This document shows positions 27,176 through 36,929 of a stretch of 64,000 nt of DNA, in pieces. The translations under genes and the position numbers were made by a program. This stretch comes from an uncultured Pelagibacteraceae bacterium. GTDB lineage: Bacteria; Pseudomonadota; Alphaproteobacteria; Pelagibacterales; Pelagibacteraceae. Positions within the stretch are counted from its first letter, which is position 1. Each line of letters begins with the position of its first letter. The notes beneath the pieces were generated by a model. The model made no database searches. It was not told the origin of the DNA and saw only the letters and a list, made by a program, of their open reading frames with translations. Location: contig CACLNT010000001.1 of assembly GCA_902608385.1 (NCBI GenBank), forward strand, positions 1 to 64,000, read 5' to 3'.

Positions 27176-28261
27176 ATGTTTTATCTTAAAACATATCAAC
27201 AATATATTCTTAATAACTATTTAAGTACGCTTGGAAAAATTTTTGCAATTTTTTTTAGTCTTGCTTTTGTTTTGACTATATTTGAAGAAATTTCTTTTTT
27301 TAAAGATATTGAAATTAGTTTTATCGTTCCATTTTTATTAACATTATTAAATGTACCTTCGGTTTTATATGAAATATTTCCATTTATTTTTTTGATAAGC
27401 ACCCAATTTTTCTTTATTAAATTAGCTGATAGACATGAGCTAATTGCTTTCAAAAATTTTGGTTTAGATAATACAAAAGTCTTAAAGTTAATTTCTTTTA
27501 CAACGTTATTAATAGGAATGCTTATTATAATTATATTTTATAATGCTTCAGCAAGTATGAAATTTTTATATCTTGAAATAAAAAACAAATATACTAATGA
27601 CCATAAATATTTAGCTGCAATTACAGAAAATGGAATCTGGGTAAAAGATGAAATCAACGAAGAAATAAATATTATAAATGCTGAGCTGATTGAGAAAAAT
27701 AAACTGCTCAATGTAGATATATTGCAGTTTGATGAAAACTTTAACTTGTTACAAATTATTTATGGGAATGAAGCGGATATTACTAATAATATTTGGAAAA
27801 TTGATAATGCAATAATTTCTAAATATGATCATCTTGAAAAAGAAATGGTTAATTTAGAATTTCCAACAAATTTTAACTATGAAAAAATAAATAGTCTTTT
27901 TTCAAATCTTTCTTCTTTAAATATGCTTGAGCTAAGAAAAATTAAAAAGGATTATGAATCTATGAATTACTCAACAACTGAGATCAATTCACATGTTCAA
28001 AAAATTTTTTCATATCCAATATATTTAATGATTATGACAATTTTATCAGCAACAATTATGATGAATATAAAATATGACAAGTCAAAAGTATTTCATTTGA
28101 TTTTTGGGATATTACTATCTGTAATAATTTATTATATTCATTACTTTCTGAGTGTATTGGGAAAAAGTGAAACAATACCAGTTGTAGTTTCTATTTGGAT
28201 GCCAATAATTTTGCTCACCATTATATCTTCTATAGGGTTAATTAGAATAAATGAAAAATAA
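27176..28261 (+). CDS. lptG: LPS export ABC transporter permease LptG
   Basis: 361-residue partner of LptF with the same architecture: three N-terminal membrane helices, a periplasmic jellyroll and three C-terminal helices (IYLMIMTILSATIMMN, IIYYIHYFLSVLGKS, WMPIILLTIISSIGLI). GTIEN-like ITENGIWVKDE is a common LptG feature. The ATG abuts the lptF stop, and the 3' end overlaps lptD by 11 bp, implying coupled production of the export machine. Confidence 0.88.
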   Translation: MFYLKTYQQYILNNYLSTLGKIFAIFFSLAFVLTIFEEISFFKDIEISFIVPFLLTLLNVPSVLYEIFPFIFLISTQFFFIKLADRHELIAFKNFGLDNTKVLKLISFTTLLIGMLIIIIFYNASASMKFLYLEIKNKYTNDHKYLAAITENGIWVKDEINEEINIINAELIEKNKLLNVDILQFDENFNLLQIIYGNEADITNNIWKIDNAIISKYDHLEKEMVNLEFPTNFNYEKINSLFSNLSSLNMLELRKIKKDYESMNYSTTEINSHVQKIFSYPIYLMIMTILSATIMMNIKYDKSKVFHLIFGILLSVIIYYIHYFLSVLGKSETIPVVVSIWMPIILLTIISSIGLIRINEK

Positions 28262-30641
28262 ATTTATTTTTGCTCTTGCTGTTTGTTTATTTATCAACAT
28301 TAATTGCCATGATGTTACAGCAGAAGAATTTATTTTTGAAAGTGAAGTTATAAAAATCACCAATGATGGAAATAAAATTCAAGCAAAAAATGGTGTTAGG
28401 GTATCCACCAAAAATAATATAGAAATTACAGCTGACGAAACTACATATGACAAAATTAAATTAATTCTTTCATTAATAGGCAATATTAAAATAATTGATC
28501 AAGAGAATAATATAAAAATTTCAGGCGAAGATATAACCTATTACAAAAATAAAGAGAAAATTATTTCAAAAGGAAACACCGCCATAGATATTAATGGTGA
28601 GTATTTAATAAACACAAGTGATATTATTTATTTAAAAAAAGAAAACATCATTAAATCAGAAAAAGTAGCAACATTAAAAGATAATTTTGAAAATAAATTT
28701 AGCACAGAAAATTTTACTTATTCAGTTCTAGATAAAATTTTTAAAAGTAAAAAAATTAATCTTTTAGACAGTGAAAAAAATAACTATAGTTTTAAGGAAT
28801 CTATGGTTAATATGAACACAAAAGAAGTGATTGGTAAAGATATTGAAATTAATTTTAGAAATGATGTTTTTGGAAATAGTGAAAATGAACCAAGACTAAA
28901 AGGAAATTATGCATTATCAAATAAAGAAGAAACAATTATTAAAGGTGGAATTTTTACAACTTGTAAAAAAAATAAAAAAAAATGCCCTCCATGGACAATT
29001 AAATCAGCTGAAATTAAGCACGACAAAAAAAATCAAATTATAAATTATAAAAATGCATGGCTGCAAGTTTATGATAAGCCTATTTTTTATTTTCCAAAAT
29101 TCTTTCATCCTGATCCTACTGTAAAAAGAAAATCTGGCTTTTTAATCCCACAAATGGGAAATTCTTCTTCTTCGGGAGTTTCATTTCAAATACCTTATTA
29201 TCATGTAATTTCAGAAAACAAAGATTTTACATTTAAACCTAATATCTATTTTAACAATGATGTAATGTTGCAAAACGAATATAGACAAGTTAACAAAAAT
29301 TCAAATCACATCACAGATTTTAGTCTAGCTAAAATTGGAAATGCCTCAAAAAGTCATTTTTTTTCAAATACAATAATGAACTTGGAATCAAATTTTTTTG
29401 AAAATAGCGATATAGAGTTAAACTTTGAACAAACATCTAATAATACTTATTTAAAAAATAACAATATCACCTCTTCAATAAATAGCAGCTCTTCTCTTCT
29501 TAATTCGTTTTTTGATTTTAGCGCAAGCAAAGAAGATCTTAGCATAGAAACAAGATTTGAAGTGTTTGAAGATCTTACTAAAGGTAGAAGTGATAGATAT
29601 CAATATATTTATCCAGATTTTTCAATTTCAAAATCAATAAATACTGAAACAGATCTAAAAGGAGATCTGAAATTCACAACATCAGGATCTCAAAAAAATT
29701 ACGATACAAATGTATATGAATCTGTCTTGGTTAATAATTTTAAATATGATTCAATTCCTTTCTTTTTAAAAAATGGGATCACAAATAACTTAAAATTTTT
29801 ATTAAAAAACGTTAATACAAAAGGAGAAAAATCTGCAAATTATAAAGATGAATTAAGTTCAGAAAACCTTGCTGCGTTTTCATTTAACTCCTCACTTCCA
29901 TTAAAAAAAATTGGAAAAAATACTAATAGTTATTTTACACCAAAAGCATCATTTAGAATTAGTCCAAATAAGTCAAGTAAACTATCTGATTTAGACAGAA
30001 GAATAGATTATAATAATATATTTTCTTTAAATAGAGTTTCTGGAAATGATTCTGTTGAAGGGGGTCAGTCATTAACTATTGGAAGTGAATACATATTAAA
30101 GAAAAAAAATGATGATGAGCTTCTATCCTTAAATTTAGCAACAAATTTTAAAGATGTTAACGATTCAAGATTACCCACAAATTCAAAATTAGGAAATAAA
30201 TCTTCAGATATCGTTGGAGAGCTAACAATACATCCAAATAAGTATATTGATTTAAATTATAATTTTTCTTTAGATAATAGTTTAAATACATCTAATTATA
30301 ACTTTATAGAATCAACAATTACTATTAACAATTTTGTCACCTCGTTTGAATTTTTGGAGGAAAACAACGAATTGGGCTCTGAAAGTTATCTGTCAAATAG
30401 TATTGGGTACACTTTTGATAAAAACAATAAATTAAAATTTGAAACGAGAAAAAATAAAAAAACAAATTTAACTGAGTTTTACAATTTAATATATGAATAT
30501 AAAAATGATTGTCTTATAGCAGCAGTTGAATATAATAAAGATTATTATTCAGATGGAGACATGGAGCCTAGTGAAGAATTATTTTTCTCACTAACAATAG
30601 TTCCTTTCAGCAAAATTTCTTCACCTAATACCAAACAATGA
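28251..30641 (+). CDS. lptD: LPS assembly outer-membrane protein LptD
   Basis: 796 residues with a signal peptide (about 1-25), an N-terminal OstA/LptA-like beta-jellyroll (IKITNDGNKIQAKNGVRV onward) and a C-terminal beta-barrel domain opening with TCKKNKKKCPPWTIKSAEI and PIFYFPKFFHPDPTVKRKSGFLIP, which are strong LptD landmarks. It inserts LPS in the outer leaflet. The four bases at its end overlap surA, whose chaperone activity is known to be needed for LptD folding in E. coli. Confidence 0.93.
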   Translation: MKNKFIFALAVCLFININCHDVTAEEFIFESEVIKITNDGNKIQAKNGVRVSTKNNIEITADETTYDKIKLILSLIGNIKIIDQENNIKISGEDITYYKNKEKIISKGNTAIDINGEYLINTSDIIYLKKENIIKSEKVATLKDNFENKFSTENFTYSVLDKIFKSKKINLLDSEKNNYSFKESMVNMNTKEVIGKDIEINFRNDVFGNSENEPRLKGNYALSNKEETIIKGGIFTTCKKNKKKCPPWTIKSAEIKHDKKNQIINYKNAWLQVYDKPIFYFPKFFHPDPTVKRKSGFLIPQMGNSSSSGVSFQIPYYHVISENKDFTFKPNIYFNNDVMLQNEYRQVNKNSNHITDFSLAKIGNASKSHFFSNTIMNLESNFFENSDIELNFEQTSNNTYLKNNNITSSINSSSSLLNSFFDFSASKEDLSIETRFEVFEDLTKGRSDRYQYIYPDFSISKSINTETDLKGDLKFTTSGSQKNYDTNVYESVLVNNFKYDSIPFFLKNGITNNLKFLLKNVNTKGEKSANYKDELSSENLAAFSFNSSLPLKKIGKNTNSYFTPKASFRISPNKSSKLSDLDRRIDYNNIFSLNRVSGNDSVEGGQSLTIGSEYILKKKNDDELLSLNLATNFKDVNDSRLPTNSKLGNKSSDIVGELTIHPNKYIDLNYNFSLDNSLNTSNYNFIESTITINNFVTSFEFLEENNELGSESYLSNSIGYTFDKNNKLKFETRKNKKTNLTEFYNLIYEYKNDCLIAAVEYNKDYYSDGDMEPSEELFFSLTIVPFSKISSPNTKQ

Positions 30642-31870
30642 AGAAATTTAGATTATTTAAACTAATATTGTTAACATTATTTTTTTTTAAAATATTCTTA
30701 ACCCAATCATCGTTTGCAAATTATGATTTGGAAACTGAAAGTAAGCTTTGGGAGAAACTTGATAAAAACTTAAAAGAAAAGAAACAAGAAAAACAAAGAG
30801 AAAAAGAACAAGAGGAACAAAGATTAAAACAAGCTGAAGAAGAAGAAAAACAAAAAGAGCAAGAGGAAAAAAGACAAAAAGAGCAAGAGGAGAAAAAATT
30901 AAAACAAGCGGAAGAAGAAAAAAAATTAAAAAAAACAGAAGAAGCACAAAGAAAAAAAGAGCGAGAAAAACAAAAAATTTTATTAAGTAAATTATTTCCA
31001 AAAAACGAAACATCGATAATTGCAAAAATTAATAACGAAATTATTACGAGTCATGATCTGATAGTTGAGATTAAATATTTAGAAGCACTTAATCCAAGCT
31101 TAAAAAATTTAACAGGGGAACAGAAAACAAAAGTAGCAAGAGAATCAATAATTAGAGAAAAAATAAAAACCATTGAAATTCTTAAATATTTCAAATTAGG
31201 CAAAGATTCAAATTACCTAAATGAAATTATAGCTAAAAATTTCGAAAAATTAGGTTTAAAAAACAAAATTGAATTTGAGAACTATTTATCAAAATATGAT
31301 CTTACAATTGATGACGTTAAAAAAAAATTTGAAATTGAAACTACTTGGAACTCATTAATATTTCAAAAATACAAGGAACAAGTTAATATTGATGTAGAAA
31401 AGTTGAAAAAAAAATTAAATGAAGAAAAATCTAAATTAAATAAACAAGAAGTATTTTTATTATCAGAAATACTTTTTAATGCTGAAAGTAAGGAAGCATT
31501 AGAAGAAGAGTATAAAAAAATATTAAAAAGTATAAAAGAAATAGGATTTAAAAACACAGCAAACATATACAGCGTTTCAGATACAGCAAAATTTGGAGGA
31601 TTATTAGGATGGATTCAAAAAAATCAAATCTCAAAAAAAATTTATAATGAATTGTCAAAAATAAATGTTGGAGAATTTACAAGCCCAATTAATATACCTG
31701 GTGGAGTAATTATAATAAAAATAAATGAAAAAAAAATAAGTGAATTAGAAATAGATTTTAATCTTGAGTTAAAAAAAATGATTCAGTTTGAAAAAAATAG
31801 GCAACTAAGACAATTTTCATCAATATATTATAAAAAAATAAAAAATAACGCTGAAATATATGAAAATTAA
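30638..31870 (+). CDS. surA: SurA-like periplasmic chaperone/peptidyl-prolyl isomerase with charged linker
   Basis: 410 residues. A signal peptide (about 1-28) is followed by a Lys/Glu/Gln-rich stretch of roughly 70 residues (about 46-113) with internal repeats, then a SurA N-terminal domain (SIIAKINNEIITSHDL onward) and one parvulin domain (about 265-375: LSEILFNAES, FGGLLGWIQK, SPINIPGGVIIIKI). E. coli SurA has two parvulin domains and no such linker. It lies between lptD and pdxA, the standard order, and overlaps both. Confidence 0.87.
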   Translation: MKKFRLFKLILLTLFFFKIFLTQSSFANYDLETESKLWEKLDKNLKEKKQEKQREKEQEEQRLKQAEEEEKQKEQEEKRQKEQEEKKLKQAEEEKKLKKTEEAQRKKEREKQKILLSKLFPKNETSIIAKINNEIITSHDLIVEIKYLEALNPSLKNLTGEQKTKVARESIIREKIKTIEILKYFKLGKDSNYLNEIIAKNFEKLGLKNKIEFENYLSKYDLTIDDVKKKFEIETTWNSLIFQKYKEQVNIDVEKLKKKLNEEKSKLNKQEVFLLSEILFNAESKEALEEEYKKILKSIKEIGFKNTANIYSVSDTAKFGGLLGWIQKNQISKKIYNELSKINVGEFTSPINIPGGVIIIKINEKKISELEIDFNLELKKMIQFEKNRQLRQFSSIYYKKIKNNAEIYEN

Positions 31871-32846
31871 ACCAATAATAGTTGTATCAGGAGAGCCTTA
31901 TAGTATTTTTTTAGAAATTTTTTTTAAAACTTTAAAAAATAAAAAAATTAAAAATTGTAAATCTCCTATTTTAATTATTGCTTCTTATGATTTGCTCTTA
32001 AAACAAATGCGTAAATTAAAATATTCTTTTAAAATAAAATTACTTGATAACAATTTTACTAATTTAAATATGCTTAGTAATAAAAATATTAATCTCATAA
32101 ATATAAATTTTAATTACAATAAAACATTTGATAAAATTTCAACTAAATCAAACAAATATATTGAACAATGTTTCAATTTAGGGCTAAAGCTTATGAAGCA
32201 AAACAAAGGACGTGCACTAATTAATGGGCCAATTTCAAAGAAACATTTTTTGAAAAAAAAATTTCCTGGTATTACTGAATATATTTCATCTAAAACTGGA
32301 CATTCGGGAAAAGAAGTTATGCTTATATATAATAAAAATCTTGCTGTAAGCCCAATTACTACTCATTTGCCATTAAAAAATATTTTCAAAAAAATAACAA
32401 AAAAAAAAATAATTAAACAAGTAATTACTATAAATAAATTTTACAAAAAATTTTTAAACAAAGTGCCAAATATTGCTATTACTGGTTTAAATCCTCATTG
32501 CGAGTCTTCAAAAGACAAAAATGAAGAAAAAGAAATAATTAATCCTGCAATAAAAAAATTGTCAAAAAAAAAAATTAAAATTTTAGGTCCTTTTGCTGCA
32601 GACACATTGTTTATAAAAAAAAATATAAAAAAATTTGATGTAATTATTGGTATGTATCATGATCAAGTATTAACACCAATTAAAACTCTTTATGAATTTA
32701 ATGCTATAAACATTACGTTAGGATTGCCATTTATTAGAATTTCTCCAGATCATGGTACAAATAATCAAATGTTAGGACAAAAAAAATCTGATCCTTCAAG
32801 TTTTCAAGAAGCTATAAACTTTGCTGATAAAATCCGTGTTAACTAA
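31860..32846 (+). CDS. pdxA: 4-hydroxythreonine-4-phosphate dehydrogenase
   Basis: 328 residues, pyridoxal 5'-phosphate synthesis by the DXP-dependent route. Typical blocks are ALINGPISKKHF, the metal-binding THLPLKN, ITGLNPHCESS, GPFAADTLF, MYHDQVLTPIK and the C-terminal ISPDHGTNNQ. The N-terminal portion is divergent and lysine-rich but the metal-binding histidines are kept. It overlaps surA by 11 bp and rsmA by about 26 bp. Confidence 0.93.
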   Translation: MKIKPIIVVSGEPYSIFLEIFFKTLKNKKIKNCKSPILIIASYDLLLKQMRKLKYSFKIKLLDNNFTNLNMLSNKNINLININFNYNKTFDKISTKSNKYIEQCFNLGLKLMKQNKGRALINGPISKKHFLKKKFPGITEYISSKTGHSGKEVMLIYNKNLAVSPITTHLPLKNIFKKITKKKIIKQVITINKFYKKFLNKVPNIAITGLNPHCESSKDKNEEKEIINPAIKKLSKKKIKILGPFAADTLFIKKNIKKFDVIIGMYHDQVLTPIKTLYEFNAINITLGLPFIRISPDHGTNNQMLGQKKSDPSSFQEAINFADKIRVN

Positions 32847-33627
32847 ACCCAAAAAAAGCTTAGGCCAAAATTTTTTAATTGATAAAAATATATTACAAAA
32901 AATTGTTAATAGCGTCTCAATATATAAAAATAAGGAAATTTTAGAAATAGGACCTGGGACAGGAAATCTTACTCATTATCTTGTTAAAAAAAATCCAAAA
33001 AAAATTTTTGTCGTTGAAAAAGATAGTGAATTATCATTATTTCTCAGTGAAAAATTTAAGAACAAAATAAATATTATTAACGAAGATGTATTAAAAATTT
33101 CTGAAAATTTAATTTCAAAGCAGAAATTAATTGTTTTTGGCAATCTACCTTATAATATTTCTACTAAAATTTTATCAAAATGGATAATATCTACAAATAA
33201 AAGCTTCTGGTTTAGTAAGCTTATTTTAATGTTTCAAAAAGAAGTTGCGGATCGGATTGTTTCTGAAATTAACACGTCTAGTTATGGTAGATTATCGATT
33301 TTATCTAATTGGAAACTGGATATTGAAAAAGTTATGGATATTAGTCGAAACAGTTTTTTTCCAAAACCAAAGGTGGAAAGTTCTTTGTTAATTTTTTCAC
33401 CAAAAAATAAATTTTATAAAATAAAAAATTCTAAAAATCTTGAAATGATTACTCGAATTTTTTTTAACCAAAGAAGAAAAATGATAAAAAAACCTTTTAG
33501 TCAAATATTTAAAAATCCAAATCAAATTGCTAAAAAACTTAATATTGATTTAAATTTAAGGCCACAAAATCTTTCACTTGACATCTACTATAAAATTACA
33601 AAAGAATATGAAAATTTAAGATGTTAA
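32821..33627 (+). CDS. rsmA: 16S rRNA dimethyladenosine transferase RsmA (KsgA)
   Basis: 268 residues. It dimethylates two adjacent adenines at the 3' end of 16S rRNA. The SAM-binding loop is [10 protein letters not shown] and the catalytic motif is [22 protein letters not shown] at the N-terminus is diagnostic. No ATG is available: TTG at 32821 or GTG at 32836 must be used, the latter giving a family-like short N-terminus. The pdxA-rsmA pair is conserved in proteobacteria. Convergent 12-bp overlap with gmk. Confidence 0.93.
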   Translation: MLIKSVLTKPKKSLGQNFLIDKNILQKIVNSVSIYKNKEILEIGPGTGNLTHYLVKKNPKKIFVVEKDSELSLFLSEKFKNKINIINEDVLKISENLISKQKLIVFGNLPYNISTKILSKWIISTNKSFWFSKLILMFQKEVADRIVSEINTSSYGRLSILSNWKLDIEKVMDISRNSFFPKPKVESSLLIFSPKNKFYKIKNSKNLEMITRIFFNQRRKMIKKPFSQIFKNPNQIAKKLNIDLNLRPQNLSLDIYYKITKEYENLRC

Positions 33628-34248
33628 TTTCTTAACATGTTTTAAAACTAATTCCTTGTTGTATTCATTAGTGGAGTTATTAATTTCAGATTCTATTAAA
33701 TTGCAAATTTGATTAAAGCAACCTTGTAAGTTATCATTAATAACAACGTAATCATAATTTTTCCAATGTAGTATATCTTTGTCAAATTGTTTCATTCTTT
33801 CTTCTGCTATTAATTTATCTTTCATGTCTCTATTTGATAACCTATTAAACAAAACTTCTTTACTTGGCGGTAAGACAAAAAAAGTTATTAGTCTATATTG
33901 TAGTTTTTTACTTTTAATTTGCTGTGCCCCTTGCCAATCAATATCAAAAATAACATTTTTCCCATTTTTAAGGTTATTTATTACAGGTGTTTTTGTGGTT
34001 CCGTAAAAATGATTAAACACCTCTGCGTATTCTAGGAATTCATTTTTTTTTATTAAATCTTTAAATTCATCATTATTAATAAAATGATAATCTTCATCTT
34101 GAGTTTCATTTACTCTTGGTTTTCTTGTTGTGTGTGAAATGGAAATATGAAAATCTTTATTCTTTGATAGCAGCTTTACGAGTGTTGTTTTTCCTGCTCC
34201 AGATGGTGAAGATAATATTAACATTATCCCATCTTTATTTGAGGACAT
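33616..34248 (-). CDS. gmk: Guanylate kinase
   Basis: 210 residues. It phosphorylates GMP to GDP. P-loop [11 protein letters not shown], the GMP-binding [13 protein letters not shown] and YGTTKTPV blocks, and [12 protein letters not shown] are all present. It is on the minus strand 10 bp from acpP, last of a fabD-fabG-acpP-gmk series. Confidence 0.96.
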   Translation of the reverse strand: MSSNKDGIMLILSSPSGAGKTTLVKLLSKNKDFHISISHTTRKPRVNETQDEDYHFINNDEFKDLIKKNEFLEYAEVFNHFYGTTKTPVINNLKNGKNVIFDIDWQGAQQIKSKKLQYRLITFFVLPPSKEVLFNRLSNRDMKDKLIAEERMKQFDKDILHWKNYDYVVINDNLQGCFNQICNLIESEINNSTNEYNKELVLKHVKKLTS

Positions 34249-34258
34249 TTAATATTAA

Positions 34259-34498
34259 CTAATTACTTTTGCTCTCTATAAATTTAATTGCGTCACCTAC
34301 AGTTAAAATTTTTTCTGCTTCACTGTCAGAAATTTCTGAACCAAATTCCTCTTCAAAAGCCATAACCAATTCAACTGTATCTAAACTATCAGCGCCAAGA
34401 TCATCAATAAAACTTGATTCGTCTGTTACTTTAGCTTCATCAACACCTAGGTGATCCACAACAATTTTTTTCACTTTGCTTGAAACGTCTTGTGACAT
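34259..34498 (-). CDS. acpP: Acyl carrier protein
   Basis: 79-residue acidic ACP. The phosphopantetheine attachment serine is in [12 protein letters not shown] (Ser38). It carries growing acyl chains in type II fatty-acid synthesis. Gene order fabD-fabG-acpP matches proteobacteria, though fabF is not adjacent here: gmk follows. A Shine-Dalgarno AAGGAAT precedes the ATG, and 49 bp separate it from fabG. Confidence 0.97.
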   Translation of the reverse strand: MSQDVSSKVKKIVVDHLGVDEAKVTDESSFIDDLGADSLDTVELVMAFEEEFGSEISDSEAEKILTVGDAIKFIESKSN

Positions 34499-34547
34499 AA
34501 TTATTCCTTTTCGTTATATTTTGTTATTAGATTAAAAAGTAGTTTTG

Positions 34548-35285
34548 TCAACCCATATACATGCCGCCGTTAACATGCATAGTTTGCCCTGTAATATAGC
34601 TTGATGACTCCGATGATAAGAATATTACTGTATTTGCAACATCTTTAGGTAAACCAAACTTATCCATAGGAATTTTTGATTTAATAATTTCCTTCCATTT
34701 TTCATTAATTTGGTCTGTCATATTTGTTGTTATGTAGCCTGGAGATATACAGTTAACTGTAATATTTTTTTTTGCGTATTCTAAAGCTAAACTTTTTGAC
34801 ATTGAAATAATTGCTGCCTTTGATGCCGCGTAATTAGACTGACCCACATTTCCAGTATGTCCTATTACTGATGTAATGTTTACTATTTTTCCATATTTAT
34901 TTTTAAGCATTTTTTTTATAGCAAATTTTGATAATAAAAAAGTTGAAGTCAAATTTATATCAATAACTTTTTTCCACTCTTCAATATCCATTCTTATAGA
35001 CAAGTTGTCTTGATTGATGCCCGCATTATTAATTAAAATATCAACATTGCCACCTAGTTCATTGGATGAGTTATCTATAAATTTTTCAATATCTTCGTGT
35101 TTAGATGTATCAAAGCTAAGAGTTTTTAAATTTTTAAATTTATTTTTTAATTCTTCTAATTTATTAGCATTTCTACCAGTTGCTAAAACAGTAGCTTTAG
35201 CTTCAATAAATTTTTCTACAACAGAACTTCCTATACCTCCGGTTGCACCAGTTACAATTACTTTTTTATTTTCTAAACTAGTCAT
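34548..35285 (-). CDS. fabG: 3-oxoacyl-ACP reductase
   Basis: 245-residue short-chain dehydrogenase. NADPH loop TGATGGIGS (12-20), NNAG (87-90) and the catalytic Ser139, Tyr152 and Lys156 (NYAASKAA) are visible. It reduces beta-ketoacyl-ACP in fatty-acid elongation. It overlaps fabD by 8 bp and precedes acpP. Confidence 0.95.
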   Translation of the reverse strand: MTSLENKKVIVTGATGGIGSSVVEKFIEAKATVLATGRNANKLEELKNKFKNLKTLSFDTSKHEDIEKFIDNSSNELGGNVDILINNAGINQDNLSIRMDIEEWKKVIDINLTSTFLLSKFAIKKMLKNKYGKIVNITSVIGHTGNVGQSNYAASKAAIISMSKSLALEYAKKNITVNCISPGYITTNMTDQINEKWKEIIKSKIPMDKFGLPKDVANTVIFLSSESSSYITGQTMHVNGGMYMG

Positions 35286-36210
35286 CTATATTTATTAACT
35301 TTATATCCTCTTCTGTATTTATTGCACTAACTTTTACGTTTTTATCAATTCTTTTAATTAATCCAGACAAAACTTTACCTGGTCCTATCTCAATAAATTT
35401 ATCAGTACCTTTTGCTATCATTAATAAAACACTTTCTCTCCAACGCACTCTGCTCTCGATTTGTTTAATTAACAATTTTTTTATTAATTTTGCATCTGTA
35501 GTTTCTTTACCAGTAACATTTGAAATTAAAGCATTTTTTGGATTTTTAAATTCTAAATTTTCAATTTCTTTACTCATTATTTCTGTGGCTTTCTTCATTA
35601 AATTACAATGAAAAGGAGCGCTAACTGGCAATTTAATATTTTTAATGTTATTTAATTTTAAATCTAAAGAAAATTTATCTATATCGTTAATCTTTCCACT
35701 GACCACTACCTGTCCTTCAGAATTATCATTTGCTATAAAACATTCATATTTGTTTTTGTTTTCTTGAATAATTTTTTCTATTTTTGTTAAGTCTGAACCC
35801 AATATAGCTAACATTCCACCTTCACCTTTTGGAACAGCGCTCTGCATAGCATTTCCTCTAACTTTTAAAATTTTTAATGTATCAGAAAAACTTAATACAT
35901 CAGCTGAGGCTAATGCAGTATATTCTCCTAAAGAATGTCCGGCAAAAAAACTAGCTTTGCTTAAATCTAAATTGAATTCTTTTTTTAATAATTGAAATAT
36001 CGAATATCCCACCAAAAAAATTGCGGGTTGTGTATTTTCTGTTAAATCTAATTGTTCTTTTGTTCCTTCTAAAATTAAACTAGATATTGAAAAATCCAAT
36101 ATATTGTCTGCTTCATTAAAAAGTTTTTTTACAATATCAAATTTTACATGAAGTTCTTTGCCCATACCTACTGTTTGAGAACCTTGACCTGGAAATATTA
36201 GCGAAAACAT
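35278..36210 (-). CDS. fabD: Malonyl-CoA:ACP transacylase
   Basis: 310 residues. The N-terminal IFPGQGSQTVGMGKEL and the active-site serine in GHSLGEYTAL (Ser93) are diagnostic, with the catalytic His in APFHCNLM. It loads malonyl groups onto ACP. It is the first gene of the minus-strand fab group, divergent from the rpsF ribosomal operon across 87 bp. Confidence 0.95.
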   Translation of the reverse strand: MFSLIFPGQGSQTVGMGKELHVKFDIVKKLFNEADNILDFSISSLILEGTKEQLDLTENTQPAIFLVGYSIFQLLKKEFNLDLSKASFFAGHSLGEYTALASADVLSFSDTLKILKVRGNAMQSAVPKGEGGMLAILGSDLTKIEKIIQENKNKYECFIANDNSEGQVVVSGKINDIDKFSLDLKLNNIKNIKLPVSAPFHCNLMKKATEIMSKEIENLEFKNPKNALISNVTGKETTDAKLIKKLLIKQIESRVRWRESVLLMIAKGTDKFIEIGPGKVLSGLIKRIDKNVKVSAINTEEDIKLINIDD

Positions 36211-36274
36211 TTAAATATTTAAAATTTTATTATGCTTTTAAGTGTTGTAATTAAAGAATTATAATAGTATATCC

Positions 36275-36294
36275 TGATTTTTTATAAAAAATCA
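36275..36294 (+). promoter_or_regulatory. Perfect 20-bp palindrome immediately before rpsF
   Basis: TGATTTTTTA followed by its exact reverse complement TAAAAAATCA, ending 3 bp before the rpsF ATG where a ribosome binding site would be expected. No purine-rich Shine-Dalgarno is seen. As RNA it could form an 8-bp A/U stem covering the initiation region. A -10-like TATAAT lies at 36260-36265. A role as operator or translational control element is only an inference, and AT-rich DNA makes such palindromes less surprising. Confidence 0.4.
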
Positions 36295-36297
36295 AAT

Positions 36298-36651
36298 ATG
36301 AATTTATACGAACATACAATTGTAATAAAACAGGATGTTGGCGCTACACAAATAAAGAAATTAACTGAAAAATATTCAAAAATCGTTGAAAGCAATGATG
36401 GAAACATAGTTCAAACTGAAAATTGGGGATTGCTAAACTTATCTTACATAATTAAAAAAAACAAAAAAGCCAACTACATACATTTCAAAATCAAAGGTGG
36501 TGGAAATATTATTAAAGAATTAGAAAAAAATGAAAGTTTAGATCAAAATCTTTTAAGGTACATGACTGTAAAAGTTAAAAAATTTGATTTAGAGGCAAAT
36601 TATTTTGCAAAAAGAGAAGAAAAAACGAAGAAAGAAAATAACAATAATTAA
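36298..36651 (+). CDS. rpsF: 30S ribosomal protein S6
   Basis: 117 residues starting [14 protein letters not shown], the usual S6 N-terminus, with [26 protein letters not shown] in the core and an extended lysine-rich tail. It binds 16S rRNA with S18, encoded 2 bp downstream. First gene of the rpsF-rpsR-rplI operon, whose promoter shares an 87-bp gap with fabD. Confidence 0.96.
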   Translation: MNLYEHTIVIKQDVGATQIKKLTEKYSKIVESNDGNIVQTENWGLLNLSYIIKKNKKANYIHFKIKGGGNIIKELEKNESLDQNLLRYMTVKVKKFDLEANYFAKREEKTKKENNNN

Positions 36652-36653
36652 TT

Positions 36654-36929
36654 ATGATAAAAAAGAAAAGAATACAAAATAAAAAAAATAAACAAAGTAA
36701 TTTTTCAAAACTAAGTATATTTCAAAATAATAAATATAAATTCAAAAAATCTTGCCCACTTTCAATAAAAGGAGCACCAACTATTGACTATAAAAATATA
36801 AAATTATTAAAAAGATATACATCTGAAAATGGAAAAATATTACCTTCAAGAATTACTAATGTTTGTCAAAAAAAACAAAGGGAACTTTCGCTTTCAATCA
36901 AGAGAGCAAGAAATTTGGCGTTAATTTAA
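36654..36929 (+). CDS. rpsR: 30S ribosomal protein S18
   Basis: 91 residues. The conserved core [48 protein letters not shown] is intact, preceded by a lysine-rich N-terminal extension. It forms the S6:S18 heterodimer on the platform of the small subunit. It sits 2 bp after rpsF and directly before rplI with no gap. Confidence 0.96.
   Translation: MIKKKRIQNKKNKQSNFSKLSIFQNNKYKFKKSCPLSIKGAPTIDYKNIKLLKRYTSENGKILPSRITNVCQKKQRELSLSIKRARNLALI

Noticed and set aside
30780-30980. Purine-rich direct repeats in surA as a possible CRISPR or satellite
   Set aside because: They are in frame, code for a Lys/Glu-rich linker and lack unique spacers of even length.
36249-36266. TAATTAAAGAATTATAAT shared between the rpsF and formate dehydrogenase upstream regions (57627 area)
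   Set aside because: In DNA this AT-rich several such matches are expected by chance in 64 kb, and no dyad or spacing supports a common operator.
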